Source: Stieleria varia (GTDB taxonomy: Bacteria; Planctomycetota; Planctomycetia; Pirellulales; Pirellulaceae). Taken from it: 64,000 nt of DNA. The notes below the pieces were generated by a model, which saw nothing but the letters and a program-made list of their open reading frames with translations, did no database searches and had not been told where the DNA came from. The stretch covers positions 4,650,001 through 4,714,000 of the forward strand of contig NZ_CP151726.1 of NCBI RefSeq assembly GCF_038443385.1. Reading direction: 5' to 3'. Below are positions 27,113 to 36,016 of this stretch, one piece after another. Made by a program: the position numbers and the translations under genes. Each line of letters starts with the position of its first letter. Position 1 is the first letter of the stretch.

Positions 27113-27562
27113 GTGACTAGTCGTCGATTACTCAAAGCTGCGGAAGCAATCCGCGAAGTCGTCGCGTCGGCGATCTTGACCGAAATCCGTGATCCACGCG
27201 TTCGTGACGTCACGGTTATCGGCGTCAAGGTCACGCCTGATATGCGAGAAGCCACCGTGTCGGTCAGTGTGATGGGCGACGAAACACAAAAGCAACTTTC
27301 GCTGCGTGGTCTACAGAACTCGGCCGGATTCCTGCAAAGCAAAATTGCCAACCGCATCGATACGCGTTACACCCCCAAGCTGCAGTTCGAATTGAACCGT
27401 GGCACCGAGAACGCCATTTTGGTGGGTGAATTGCTAAGTAAAATCAAACGCGAAAAACTGGAACAGGGCGTGGACCCCGATGGTGACGTTGCGGGCGAAG
27501 AACCCCTCGACGATGAATCGGGTAACGACGAATCAACACAGAACGATGAATCGGTCGATTGA
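27113..27562 (+). CDS. rbfA: 30S ribosome-binding factor A
   Basis: 149 aa with a GTG start at 27113. The KH-type fold is clear: RRLLKAAEAIREVVASAILTEI, DPRVRDVTVIGVKVTPDMREATVSVSV and IANRIDTRYTPKLQFELNRG. The last 35 residues are an acidic Asp/Glu/Asn tail beyond the usual domain. RbfA assists late 30S maturation at the 16S rRNA 5' end. It is third in the nusA-infB-rbfA cluster and its stop overlaps a possible TTG start of the next gene. truB is not next. Confidence 0.95.
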   Translation: MTSRRLLKAAEAIREVVASAILTEIRDPRVRDVTVIGVKVTPDMREATVSVSVMGDETQKQLSLRGLQNSAGFLQSKIANRIDTRYTPKLQFELNRGTENAILVGELLSKIKREKLEQGVDPDGDVAGEEPLDDESGNDESTQNDESVD

Positions 27563-27618
27563 TCGCCGATCTGACCACTGACATCTCAATAGACCTCCAA
27601 ATCCCCGTGACGAGCAAA

Positions 27619-28914
27619 ATGGCTGCAAGCAACCGAGCCAAACTGATCACCAAGCTGCACACTGAATTAAAGAAGCGATACGACGTCTCGCCCACTCAGC
27701 CGTCACGTCCGCTGCTGGAGCATTTGTTGTACGCTTGTCTGCTCGAGGATTGCCCGCAAGATTTGGCGGATGAAGGACTGGCGAAGTGTGAGCAGGACTT
27801 CTATGACTGGAACGAAGTTCGCGTGACGACGGTCTCCGAGTTGTCGCAGGTCCTGGGGAACTTGCCCGAGCCTGCGAAGTCAGCGAAACGACTCAAAGAT
27901 AATCTGCAGTCGGTTTTCGAAGAGTTCTATAACTTTGACATCGACTCGCTCAAGAAGGAGAATCTGGGTAAGGCGGTCGCAAAGTTCGAAGCCATGCCAA
28001 GCATGACTCCCTTTGTGTTGAACTACACGATTCAGCACGGTTTGGGAGGCCACGCGGTGCCGATTGATTATTCCGCGATGGTCATCATGCTGGCTACTGG
28101 AATCGCCAGTCAGCCGGAAGCGGCTACGGGCAAGGTCCCAGGGATTGAACGTGCCATCCCCAAGAACAAGGGAGTGGAGTTTGCGGACTTGTTGCATCAA
28201 GCCGGTGTCGCTCTGAAGGCGGACTCGAATGACAAGAAGGCGCGTCAGTTACTCGACGCTGTCGTGAAAGGTGCCTCGGACCAGATGGACGAGTGGTTTG
28301 CGAGCAAGAAAGCAGCAATCCGCCGAATCCGAAAACGCCGCAAGGACGAAGCAGCGGCTGCGGAAGCAGCGGCGGAGCAAGCCGCCATAGATGCCGAAGC
28401 AGTGGCGTCGGCAAAAGCTGAACGTGCGGCGAAGAAAGCCGCTAAGACATCGAAAACGACATCCAGCGCCAGTGCGTCAAAGTCGGATACGAGCAAAACG
28501 ACCAAGTCGAGTTCATCGGGCAAGCAAGCAGCAAGCGACTCGACGAAGACGACGTCGTCAAAGAGCTCCTCCACAAAAGGTTCATCGACGCAGCCGGATT
28601 CTGAGAAATCCAAGTCGTCAACCGCCAGCAAGTCGACGGCCAGTGGATCGACGAGCAAAAAGAAGGTCTCGTCATCGAAAACATCTTCTACATCCGAGTC
28701 CACCAAGAAGAAGAGCACGGCAAAGAAGTCGACTGCCAGCAAGTCCTCCGCCGACTCATCCGCAAAGAGCACTGGATCGAAGAAGAAATCCAGCACAACG
28801 AAAAAGTCGGCGAAGACATCAGGAGCTGCAACGCCAGCCCCAACCAAAAAGACGTCAGCAACCGCGTCCAAGAAGACTTCTAGTCGCAAGCTGTCGAAAC
28901 GCAAGCCGCGTTAG
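27619..28914 (+). CDS. HhH-GPD-like protein with histone-H1-like tail
   Basis: 431 aa from the ATG at 27619; GTG 27607 or TTG 27559 (overlapping the rbfA stop) are alternatives. Residues about 1-230 resemble an endonuclease III-type helical fold: PLLEHLLYACLLEDCP, FYDWNEVRVTTVSELSQVL, FVLNYTIQHGLGGHAVPID. I see no catalytic Lys in the usual HhH position and no [4Fe-4S] cysteine cluster, so glycosylase activity is doubtful. From about 250 an Ala/Lys/Glu coiled segment leads to a long Lys/Ser/Thr tail (KKSTAKKSTASKSS type) like eukaryotic H1 or bacterial H1-like proteins, suggesting nucleic-acid binding. It follows rbfA closely and is probably co-transcribed. Confidence 0.75.
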   Translation: MAASNRAKLITKLHTELKKRYDVSPTQPSRPLLEHLLYACLLEDCPQDLADEGLAKCEQDFYDWNEVRVTTVSELSQVLGNLPEPAKSAKRLKDNLQSVFEEFYNFDIDSLKKENLGKAVAKFEAMPSMTPFVLNYTIQHGLGGHAVPIDYSAMVIMLATGIASQPEAATGKVPGIERAIPKNKGVEFADLLHQAGVALKADSNDKKARQLLDAVVKGASDQMDEWFASKKAAIRRIRKRRKDEAAAAEAAAEQAAIDAEAVASAKAERAAKKAAKTSKTTSSASASKSDTSKTTKSSSSGKQAASDSTKTTSSKSSSTKGSSTQPDSEKSKSSTASKSTASGSTSKKKVSSSKTSSTSESTKKKSTAKKSTASKSSADSSAKSTGSKKKSSTTKKSAKTSGAATPAPTKKTSATASKKTSSRKLSKRKPR

Positions 28915-28987
28915 GTTAGCGGCCGAGCTGTTGATGGCGAATCAGTACTGTTGACCTTTTCCATTTTCATCATCGTTTTGAATCAAC

Positions 28988-29734
28988 ATGGCAGGCCATT
29001 CCAAGTGGGCGAACATCCAACACCGCAAGGGGCGTGTGGATGCAGCCAGAGGCAGACTCTGGAGCAAGCTCAGTAAGGCGATCATCGTCGCTGCTCAATC
29101 TGGCGGAGGGGACCCGAGCTCCAATTTCCGTTTGCGTAAGGCGATCGAAGACGCCAAAGCGGTCAGCATGCCGAAAGACAATATCACCCGTGCGATCAAA
29201 CGCGGAACGGGTGAACTCGGCGGCGGACGCATGGAGGAGCTGGTCTACGAGGGCTACGGTCCCGGCGGCGTCGCGGTGATGTGCGAGATCCTGACGGATA
29301 ACCGCAATCGCACCGCCCCCGAACTGCGATCTCTGTTTTCAAAGCTTGGTGGGGAACTCGGTAAAACCGGTTGCGTCGCCTATCTGTTCGATCGCAAAGG
29401 GCTGTTCGTCTTCAGTGCCGAGGACCACGACGAAGAAACCATCACGATGGTTGCGTTGGAAAATGGTGCAGAGGATGTGGACGTCAGCGAGGACGGCAGC
29501 ATCCAAGTGACATGCAGCCCCGAAAACTACGATGCCCTGGACGATGCTTTCTCGGCCGCCGAATTGCAGCCTGAGATGAAATCTGTCTCGCAAATCCCCC
29601 AAACCACCGTCGATGTCGACGTTTCGACAGGTAAGAAAGTTCTACGTCTGCTGGAACAGTTGGACGAGCACGACGATATTCAGAACGTCAGCACGAATCT
29701 GAACATCACTGACGAACTGATGGCGGACGACTAG
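28988..29734 (+). CDS. YebC/PmpR-family protein
   Basis: 248 aa. The family signature starts at the N-terminus (MAGHSKWANIQHRKGRVDAARG). It continues with SNFRLRKAIEDAKAVSMPKDNITRAIKRG and YEGYGPGGVAVMCEILTDNRNRT. The end matches the usual C-terminus (LLEQLDEHDDIQNVSTNLNI). The length is standard for the family. These proteins were first described as DNA-binding regulators, and YebC-type members have later been linked to translation of proline-rich stretches; which applies here is open. The gene lies 73 bp after the HhH-GPD-like gene in the same direction and converges with nagB with no gap. Confidence 0.96.
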   Translation: MAGHSKWANIQHRKGRVDAARGRLWSKLSKAIIVAAQSGGGDPSSNFRLRKAIEDAKAVSMPKDNITRAIKRGTGELGGGRMEELVYEGYGPGGVAVMCEILTDNRNRTAPELRSLFSKLGGELGKTGCVAYLFDRKGLFVFSAEDHDEETITMVALENGAEDVDVSEDGSIQVTCSPENYDALDDAFSAAELQPEMKSVSQIPQTTVDVDVSTGKKVLRLLEQLDEHDDIQNVSTNLNITDELMADD

Positions 29735-30508
29735 TCAAACCTCACTCAGTTTCGCTCCCGCAGCCGAGTCGATGATGACCGTCACATCGCTGTGGAATTG
29801 CAGCAGCGAGGCAGGATGATCCAGTGTGGGTTCACCGGCGACCATTCGCTCGATCGCCTCAGCTTTTCCCTCTCCGAACGCAATCAGCAGGATCCGTTTG
29901 GCTTCCATGATCGTCCCAATGCCCATCGTGATCGCGGTATTGGGTACGTCGTCAATGGATTCAAAAAATCTCGCGTTGTTCTGGATCGTCTCCTCGGTCA
30001 AAGCAACTTGACGCGTGCGGCTCTGCAGCGACGAACCGGGTTCGTTAAAAGCAATGTGACCGTTGTGCCCGATGCCCAGCAATTGCAGGTCGATGCCGCC
30101 GCTACGTGCGATCATCGCCTCGTAGTCCCGGCACTCCCTCTCAACGTCGCTGGACACACCATTTGGAACGTGGGTCTTTTCGCGACAGAAGTTCACTCTG
30201 CTAAACAAGTTCTCTTGCATGAAGTATCGAAAGCTCTGCGGGTGCTCCGCGCTGAGCCCAATGTATTCATCGAGATTGAAAGAAGTTACCTGAGAAAAAT
30301 CCAAGCCGTCCGCCAGATGCATTCTGGTCAGTTCGTCGTAAGTCCCGACTGGAGTCCCTCCGGTTGCCAATCCGAGCACGCAGTTGGGATGGGAGCGTAG
30401 ACAACTCGCGATCATCTCGGCGGTCCGACGGGAGACCGATGAACTATCACCGACAACGATGACGTTGGGCGAAAAACGCTGTGTTTTAGACTGTAAACTG
30501 GAACTCAT
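29735..30508 (-). CDS. nagB: Glucosamine-6-phosphate deaminase
   Basis: 257 aa from the ATG at 30508, which overlaps the upstream TGA as TGATG; an earlier in-frame codon at 30517 is less likely. Hallmarks are the phosphate loop LGLATGGTPVGTYDEL, the catalytic region FNLDEYIGL, and LGIGHNGHIAFNEPG with the active-site His and Glu. It converts glucosamine-6-phosphate to fructose-6-phosphate and ammonia in amino-sugar use. The protein is slightly shorter than E. coli NagB, as is common for family members without the allosteric C-terminal extension. No nagA or transporter is nearby; its partner is an HD phosphohydrolase gene. Confidence 0.95.
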   Translation of the reverse strand: MSSSLQSKTQRFSPNVIVVGDSSSVSRRTAEMIASCLRSHPNCVLGLATGGTPVGTYDELTRMHLADGLDFSQVTSFNLDEYIGLSAEHPQSFRYFMQENLFSRVNFCREKTHVPNGVSSDVERECRDYEAMIARSGGIDLQLLGIGHNGHIAFNEPGSSLQSRTRQVALTEETIQNNARFFESIDDVPNTAITMGIGTIMEAKRILLIAFGEGKAEAIERMVAGEPTLDHPASLLQFHSDVTVIIDSAAGAKLSEV

Positions 30509-31863
30509 CAGACCCATTCCGCCTCGGTTATTTCGATCGCTAATTCAACTTGTTCTGCCCACGATTGGGCGTCCGGTAATCGCTGCCTGAGTTGGTCTCG
30601 CAGAGCGGGCCGCACAAAGACTCTGACACGTTTGACGTGATCGTCGAACTGCCTGTGGGCGAGGACGGCGACCACGGGCGACATGTCGCCCAAGCTAGCG
30701 GTTGTTCCGTCACGACTGACAATATCGACGTTGATATCCACCTCCAGTTTAACAGGCGGAGCGTCCAGCAGGATGTCAGCGGCAGCCACCATGACGCCTG
30801 TCGATTGTGAGATCAGTTCAGCAAGCCGCTCGCTGCAAGCAACCAACCACCAGTAGGGCCGTCGAGCAAGCTTTTGGTGCAATGACGCCCCCGCATTGAC
30901 GCTGAACTGGGCGACACGTTTGTAGAGTTCACGGCGGCGGCCAAAGATTCCTTGGACCAATGGTTCGGCAATGCTGCCTTCAGCGGCGCGTTGTAGCAGA
31001 GTGATCCATTCGCTCTGCGTCAGATGAAACGACGCTTCCAAATCCATCCGGTTCTGAAGCAGGAACACGCTGCGTTGCAGCATCGCGGTCGCGGAGCGAA
31101 CGGTGTGATGCCAGTAGACTTCGCTGAACATGATGTATCGTGAAAACACCATCATCTCTGCCGCCGTCAGGCCTTTTTCTCCGACCGCCAACGTAAAACG
31201 ATCAGGATGGACGCAGAGGGAATCGATCAACCGGCTGACATCAAAATTCCGACCATAAGGAACGCCGGCGTGCAAACTGTCTCGCCCCAAATAGTCGAGC
31301 TTGTCGACGTCGACGGGGCCACTGAGACAACTGTGAAAAAAACCTTTGGTTCGCTGGCTTGAGTCACCGGTCTGATCAAATTTGCCCTCCAACAATTCAC
31401 AAACATCAGTCACATCGCATTGCCAGTCTTCCTCGATGCAATCGGCCAGCTCATCCTTCGTCAGCCAGCGTCGAACCCGTGATTCATGCTGGTCCATTCC
31501 CTCCAACCGCATGTCCTCGATCGGGTGGCAATACGGCCAATGCCCCACGTCATGGACCAACGCCGCCAAGACAAACGCGTCGACATCACGAACGCTGATG
31601 AAATCCTTTAATGCAGGATCGTCGATGAAACGTGTCAGGAACCTCAACGCGTTGTAATAGACTCCCAGCGAATGCTCCATGCGAGAATGGGTCGCACCGG
31701 GATAAACCAGACTGACCATTCCCAGTTGGCTGATCCGACTCAATCGCTGCATCGCGGTGGTGTCCACGACACGTCGAACCCGGTCGGTGAGAGGCACACC
31801 TGTGTCGGGTGGAATTCGAACGAGAGACTGGGATCGATGCGGTGATTGAAGCTCGGGAATCAC
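30508..31863 (-). CDS. HD-domain phosphohydrolase (dGTPase/SamHD1-like)
   Basis: 451 aa. The HD metal site is complete: HSRMEHSLG (H59, H64), then LVHDVGHWPYCH (H104-D105, H108). The N-terminal DRVRRVVDTTAMQRLSRISQLG and YPGATHSRMEHS match the dGTPase/YdhJ-like subgroup. The sequence FSRYIMFSEVYWHHTVRSATAML also fits this subgroup, which hydrolyses nucleotides or phosphoesters. The exact substrate is unknown. It is translationally coupled with nagB. Downstream of its start lie only repeats. Confidence 0.92.
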   Translation of the reverse strand: MIPELQSPHRSQSLVRIPPDTGVPLTDRVRRVVDTTAMQRLSRISQLGMVSLVYPGATHSRMEHSLGVYYNALRFLTRFIDDPALKDFISVRDVDAFVLAALVHDVGHWPYCHPIEDMRLEGMDQHESRVRRWLTKDELADCIEEDWQCDVTDVCELLEGKFDQTGDSSQRTKGFFHSCLSGPVDVDKLDYLGRDSLHAGVPYGRNFDVSRLIDSLCVHPDRFTLAVGEKGLTAAEMMVFSRYIMFSEVYWHHTVRSATAMLQRSVFLLQNRMDLEASFHLTQSEWITLLQRAAEGSIAEPLVQGIFGRRRELYKRVAQFSVNAGASLHQKLARRPYWWLVACSERLAELISQSTGVMVAAADILLDAPPVKLEVDINVDIVSRDGTTASLGDMSPVVAVLAHRQFDDHVKRVRVFVRPALRDQLRQRLPDAQSWAEQVELAIEITEAEWV

Positions 31864-32019
31864 GTGCTGTTTTTCGTTGTGGTTCAGATCGAGATGCTAA
31901 AATGATACGGCTGTTTAGGCTAAGGATGGGCTGTTCGAAATTTGGGATCGTGTCACTGCGGTGGCCCGCAAGTTTCTCGCACTCCACCTGGCGCAGGAGA
32001 CTGTGGATTTAGTCGCGTC

Positions 32020-32124
32020 GGGTTATGAAAAGCAATCTGCAGTTCTCAACGATGTTACAACTCATTGTCAAGATTCTGTTTGCGTAAAAATCAATCATCC
32101 GCATGAATAATCCGCGTCTAGCGC
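32020..32124. repeat. Dispersed repeat family, copy 2 (full length)
   Basis: It begins gggttatgaaaagcaatctg and ends gcatgaataatccgcgtctagcg. It aligns along its whole length with 53570-53676, and with the internally deleted copy at 11145-11224. It contains no ORF of note and lies directly before the palindromic composite repeat. Confidence 0.85.
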
Positions 32125-32291
32125 TGGACCGCTCAAAGTTTGATGTTGACATTGTTTTTTCAGTTCATGTTTTCGTTCCATGCACCGCAATCAAAGTGAG
32201 CCTCAGGCGCTAGCCGTGGGCCGGCACCACAATCCGCCTCAGGCCCACGGCTAGCGCCTGAGGCTCACTGGGGCCACCAGCTGCGCCGGCG

Positions 32292-32385
32292 CTATGGCTG
32301 GGTAAGCGGCACGCCCGCCAACGCAACGTTGCTTGCCGCCGAGAGCAACCAGATGCCGACGAAGTAAACGCCGGCGTGGATGACG
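32292..32385 (-). pseudogene. Copied 3' fragment 1 of the zinc-ribbon membrane gene
   Basis: 94 bp matching the end of the gene at 32852-33556, including its TAG stop (complement at 32292-32294). The frame is preserved and encodes a near copy of the last about 30 residues (VGIWLLSAASNVALAG..). It has no start and is cut by the next repeat unit. Confidence 0.8.
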
Positions 32386-32545
32386 CTCAAAGTTTGATGT
32401 TGACATTGTTTTTTCAGTTCATGTTTTCGTTCCATGCACCGCAATCAAAGTGAGCCTCAGGCGCTAGCCGTGGGCCGGCACCACAATCCGCCTCAGGCCC
32501 ACGGCTAGCGCCTGAGGCTCACTGGGGCCACCAGCTGCGCCGGCG

Positions 32546-32691
32546 CTATGGCTGGCTAAGCGGCACGCCTGCCAACGCAACGTTGCTTGCCGCCGAGAGC
32601 AACCAAATGCCGACGAAGTAACCGCCAGCGTGGATGACGCCGATGAAGTAGTCCAATTCAAAGCAACCCGCAGAGGCAAGGCCTCCCAGTG
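32546..32691 (-). pseudogene. Copied 3' fragment 2 of the zinc-ribbon membrane gene
   Basis: 146 bp matching the last about 48 codons of the intact gene with very few changes: Thr to Ser near the C-terminus and Val to Gly in the HAGVYF stretch. The stop codon complement is at 32546-32548. It has no start codon and is flanked on both sides by palindromic repeat units. Confidence 0.82.
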
Positions 32692-32851
32692 CTCAAAGTT
32701 TGATGTTGACATTGTTTTTTCAGTTCATGTTTTCGTTCCATGCACCGCAATCAAAGTGAGCCTCAGGCGCTAGCCGTGGGCCGGCACCACAATCCGCCTC
32801 AGGCCCACGGCTAGCGTCTGAGGCTCACTGGGGCCACCAGCTGCGCCGGCG

Positions 32852-33556
32852 CTATGGCTGGGTAAGCGGCACGCCTGCCAACGCAACGTTGCTTGCCGCC
32901 GAGAGCAACCAAATGCCGACGAAGTAAACGCCGGCGTGGATGACGCCGATGAAATAGTCCAATTCAAAGCAACCCGCAGAGGCAAGGCCTCCCAGTGCGA
33001 TCATCCCACACAGCGTAATGCCAAAGAACGTATAGGACATCTCATTCGCGTGCTCCAGGTCCAGCAGGTACGCGGGGACAAATGCGTAAACGATCCAGGT
33101 CAGAACCAAGAGCCCCGAACAGATCAAGACACGATTGCGGAGTTCCGGCCCCACATAGGGCTCACGTTCTTGATCATACAAGAACGTATAGCCGGCCCAA
33201 ACCAGCGGGGGAGCCAGCAGGAACAGGCCCAGTAGCTGCGCCCAAAACGGTGCCGACCCTTCTGCCGAAAAGCGAAAGGCAGCCGCGACGATGAATGTCA
33301 GCAGCACCGCAGCGACGGTGATGATCAGACCACGTCGCGTGACGTCAGTCTCCTTTCGCATGATTGGCTTCAGGACGCTCTGGCCGCTTTTGTCCTTGGG
33401 GCTGTCGTCCGGGGGCGCGTGAATGACGACTTCTTCATTCTTGTCTGGGATCTGGATCGGCTTTTTGCAGCTCGGGCAAGGTCCCGTTTTGCCAGCGAAT
33501 TTATCGCTGACCTGAAATCGCTTTAAGCAGTTGCGGCAGGTGACTTGGATCGGCAT
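32852..33556 (-). CDS. Zinc-ribbon plus four-to-five-helix membrane protein
   Basis: 234 aa from the ATG at 33556; the longer reading to 33727 adds 57 residues that overlap the divergent trmL and look non-coding. It starts with a MJ0042-like zinc ribbon (C7, C10, C27, C30; PIQVTCRNCLKRF, GPCPSCKKP). A Pro/Asp/Lys linker follows, then several transmembrane helices (LIITVAAVLLTFIVAAAF, LLGLFLLAPPLVWAGYTFL, VLICSGLLVLTWIVYAFV, FFGITLCGMIALGGLASA, VYFVGIWLLSAASNVAL). This layout is common in planctomycetes; the function is unknown. Its 3' end has been duplicated twice into the adjacent repeat patch. Confidence 0.8.
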   Translation of the reverse strand: MPIQVTCRNCLKRFQVSDKFAGKTGPCPSCKKPIQIPDKNEEVVIHAPPDDSPKDKSGQSVLKPIMRKETDVTRRGLIITVAAVLLTFIVAAAFRFSAEGSAPFWAQLLGLFLLAPPLVWAGYTFLYDQEREPYVGPELRNRVLICSGLLVLTWIVYAFVPAYLLDLEHANEMSYTFFGITLCGMIALGGLASAGCFELDYFIGVIHAGVYFVGIWLLSAASNVALAGVPLTQP

Positions 33557-33713
33557 GAATCGTCTAAACTGCCCAGCGGAACGGGCTCGTGTGACCATGG
33601 GGATGAGAAAAAGGAGAGCGTCGTTAAGATAGCTGTTTCTATATCCCAAAACGCTGGCACACAGTTTGTCACGTTCCAGATGCCCCCCGCAACCCATCCC
33701 CGCCGAGTCAACG

Positions 33714-34220
33714 GTGAATGAACCCAAGTTAAACTCTCCAGGACCCGCCGCGCATGTCGTCCTGTACCAGCCCGAGATTCCTCAGAACACAGGGAATATT
33801 GGTCGAACCTGTGTCGCGACGGGTTCTAAACTCTGGATTGTGCGTCCCATGGCGTTCCAAATCGACGAAAAAAGGGTTCGTCGGGCGGGGTTGGATTATT
33901 GGCAACACCTGGACTATGAGGATGTGGCAAACTGGGAGGAGCTGACGTCACGACTTGCCGGAAAACGCATGTTTTTCTTCTCGCGATTCTCCAAGAAATT
34001 GCTTTGGGAGGAACCGTTGCAGCATGGCGATGTCTTCGTCTTTGGACGGGAAACCAGCGGATTGCCTGAATCCATTCTGCCACCCGGAGACACCCGTGGT
34101 TTGAGGCTGCCCACGACCCCACAGGTTCGAAGCCTCAATTTGGCCACCACGGTCGGCGTGGTTTTGTATGAACAAATGCGTCAACTGAATGCCGGTGGCA
34201 TTTTGCCGCCGATGGGTTGA
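33714..34220 (+). CDS. trmL: tRNA (cytidine(34)-2'-O)-methyltransferase
   Basis: 168 aa from a GTG at 33714; the TTG at 33666 would add 16 residues of poor quality. The SPOUT fold is evident: VVLYQPEIPQNTGNIGRTCVATG at the N-terminus, FGRETSGLP in the middle and SLNLATTVGVVLYE at the trefoil-knot SAM site. These match TrmL, which methylates the wobble-base ribose of tRNA-Leu isoacceptors. The length is close to the family standard (about 155-160 aa). It is divergent from the zinc-ribbon gene and separate from the thioredoxin-like gene downstream. Confidence 0.93.
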   Translation: MNEPKLNSPGPAAHVVLYQPEIPQNTGNIGRTCVATGSKLWIVRPMAFQIDEKRVRRAGLDYWQHLDYEDVANWEELTSRLAGKRMFFFSRFSKKLLWEEPLQHGDVFVFGRETSGLPESILPPGDTRGLRLPTTPQVRSLNLATTVGVVLYEQMRQLNAGGILPPMG

Positions 34221-34299
34221 TCTCATCATCCAACATGGAGCGGCGATACGCTAAACTCATTGCTGCACCGCCACCATCATTTCTCTTTGGAGCATTCCC

Positions 34300-35820
34300 A
34301 TGTGTTGTCGAACATTCTGGCAGGTCCTGATTCTCGTCGCGGTGTTTATCCCGCTCACTCAAACAGCAGTCGCGTTGCAGGCCCAGGACGCGGACAAGAC
34401 AGACACGACAAAGTCTAACGCGGCCGCAACAGAAGCAGCCAAATCGGACGATACAGCCGATGATAAACCGAATGAGCCCGATGCGCCAGAGCCTCCGACG
34501 GTTCCCGAACAAGTACAAGCGGCACTGAAAACGGGTGATGCAGCAGAAGCGGCAAAGCTGATCGACGAAGCGTTAAAGGAAAGTCCTGATGACAGGCAAC
34601 TCGCACAACTTTACCAGTCGGTTGCCTACGGTTATCTGAGAAAACGAGACTACGCTGGCGCATCGGAGCAGCTTATCAAACTCTTTGATTTCTTGTTGCC
34701 ACGGACTGATTCTCCATCCTCGGCAATCTATCTCGCCACGGTCGTTCAGCAACTGGGAATCTTTGCTGCGCAAGGCGACGAAGCCGAGGCACTGGAGACG
34801 GCAACAGAAAAAGCAATCTCGCGTTGCCGAGAGTTGGCTTCTGAGTATCCCGTCGAAATCCAAGTACCACTTTCCAGATTGATCCAATTGCGTGCGGCAG
34901 CGATCGCCGGAGAGGACAAGGAATCCGCGCAGCAAATGATCACGCAGCAACTCGAAACACTGCGAGCGATCAACAACACGGACGACGCCAGCGAAGCAAC
35001 GATTTCCGCAGCGCTCAGCTTGTTGACCTTTGCCGCACTCCAGTTCGACGACGAGAATGCCAACTCCGAAGCGGACGAACTGTTTGCTCGAGCGCTCGAG
35101 ACCTATCCGGATTCAGAGTCGTTGCTCGGCCTCTACGCCAGAAATGAATTGACTGCCGTCAGCGCGTTGTCGCGTGAAAAACCAGATGTCGCCAGCGAAC
35201 GGCTCGAAGCGGCGGTGGAGAAACTGACACCCTTGGCGGAGAAATCCCGCATCGTAAAAAGCTCGCTGCAACAGCTCCAATCGATGAAGAGTCGCATCGA
35301 AGCGGCAAAGAAGCAGTTGGAAATGGTCGGTAAACCCGTTCCTGACTTGGACATCGACGGGTGGGCCAACAGCGACATCGATAGTACCGACTCGCTCAAG
35401 GGCAAAGTCGTCCTCTATGACTTCTGGGCCGTCTGGTGCGGACCATGTCTGGCTACATTTCCGCACCTCAAAGAATGGCGGGAAGAGTTCGGCGACAAAG
35501 GCTTTGAGGTCGTAGGGGTCACTCGCTACTACGGGTATCGTTGGAATGAGGAAAGCAACAATGCGGAACGTTCCAAAGAAGAAGTCCCAGCCGAGGAAGA
35601 ACGCGATGCGATTGCAAAATTTCTGCAATCAAAAGACATGAAGCACCCCACGATCTTCACTCCCAAAGACAGTCAAATGCAAAAAGAGTTTGCCGTCACG
35701 GGGATCCCCCACGCAGTGCTGGTCGATCGCGATGGAAACGTGCAAATGATTAAAGTCGGCAGTGGACCAAGCAATGCCGAAGCGCTACATGCAAAAATCG
35801 TCGAGTTGTTGGGCGAGTGA
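34300..35820 (+). CDS. Secreted TlpA-like thioredoxin-fold protein with helical repeats
   Basis: 506 aa. A signal peptide (WQVLILVAVFIPLTQTAVALQA) is followed by an acidic linker. A long TPR-like helical region (about 65-350) follows (AAEAAKLIDEALKESPDDRQLAQLYQSVAYGYL and similar). The C-terminal 150 residues are a TlpA/ResA-type thioredoxin fold: GKVVLYDFWAVWCGPCLATFPHL with the redox pair C380-x-x-C383, and GIPHAVLVDRDG with the cis-Pro. Such proteins act as extracytoplasmic disulfide reductases. Helical-TlpA fusions are frequent in planctomycetes and bacteroidetes. The partner is unknown. Confidence 0.9.
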   Translation: MCCRTFWQVLILVAVFIPLTQTAVALQAQDADKTDTTKSNAAATEAAKSDDTADDKPNEPDAPEPPTVPEQVQAALKTGDAAEAAKLIDEALKESPDDRQLAQLYQSVAYGYLRKRDYAGASEQLIKLFDFLLPRTDSPSSAIYLATVVQQLGIFAAQGDEAEALETATEKAISRCRELASEYPVEIQVPLSRLIQLRAAAIAGEDKESAQQMITQQLETLRAINNTDDASEATISAALSLLTFAALQFDDENANSEADELFARALETYPDSESLLGLYARNELTAVSALSREKPDVASERLEAAVEKLTPLAEKSRIVKSSLQQLQSMKSRIEAAKKQLEMVGKPVPDLDIDGWANSDIDSTDSLKGKVVLYDFWAVWCGPCLATFPHLKEWREEFGDKGFEVVGVTRYYGYRWNEESNNAERSKEEVPAEEERDAIAKFLQSKDMKHPTIFTPKDSQMQKEFAVTGIPHAVLVDRDGNVQMIKVGSGPSNAEALHAKIVELLGE

Positions 35821-35836
35821 GCTGCGGTGACTTGAG

Positions 35837-35864
35837 AATGATCCTCAAGCGATTGAGGATCATT
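35837..35864. terminator. 12-bp hairpin after the TlpA-like gene
   Basis: aatgatcctcaa (35837-35848), loop gcga and ttgaggatcatt (35853-35864) form a perfect stem 17 bp after the stop. A short T-run (gttttt, 35875-35880) lies ten bases further on. It could serve as a terminator, although the spacing is not ideal. Confidence 0.55.
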
Positions 35865-36016
35865 GCGGCTGAGCGTTTTTCGACGCAGCGTTCTCGTGGA
35901 TTTCGCGGTCCACGCGGTAAATCTGTTTCGTAGTTGTTATGCTGAATGGATCGAGCCAGCCGGGCGGCGTCTGCCAGGCTGCTCGATTGATTCCCCTCAA
36001 CACGATACAGAATCTG

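Larger units (their letters stand above)
32132..32851. repeat. Three palindromic repeat units interleaved with copied gene 3' ends
   Basis: Units start at 32132, 32386 and 32692, each with ctcaaagtttgatgttgac. Each carries a 73-bp hairpin (first at 32196-32268) with perfect 26-bp arms (gtgagcctcaggcgctagcc...) around a 21-base loop, then ends in gccaccagctgcgccggc. After units 1 and 2 follow 94-bp and 146-bp copies of the 3' end of the neighbouring gene; after unit 3 comes the intact gene. This is a stepwise tandem duplication. The core is shared with the 50.5-52.4 kb array. Confidence 0.9.
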
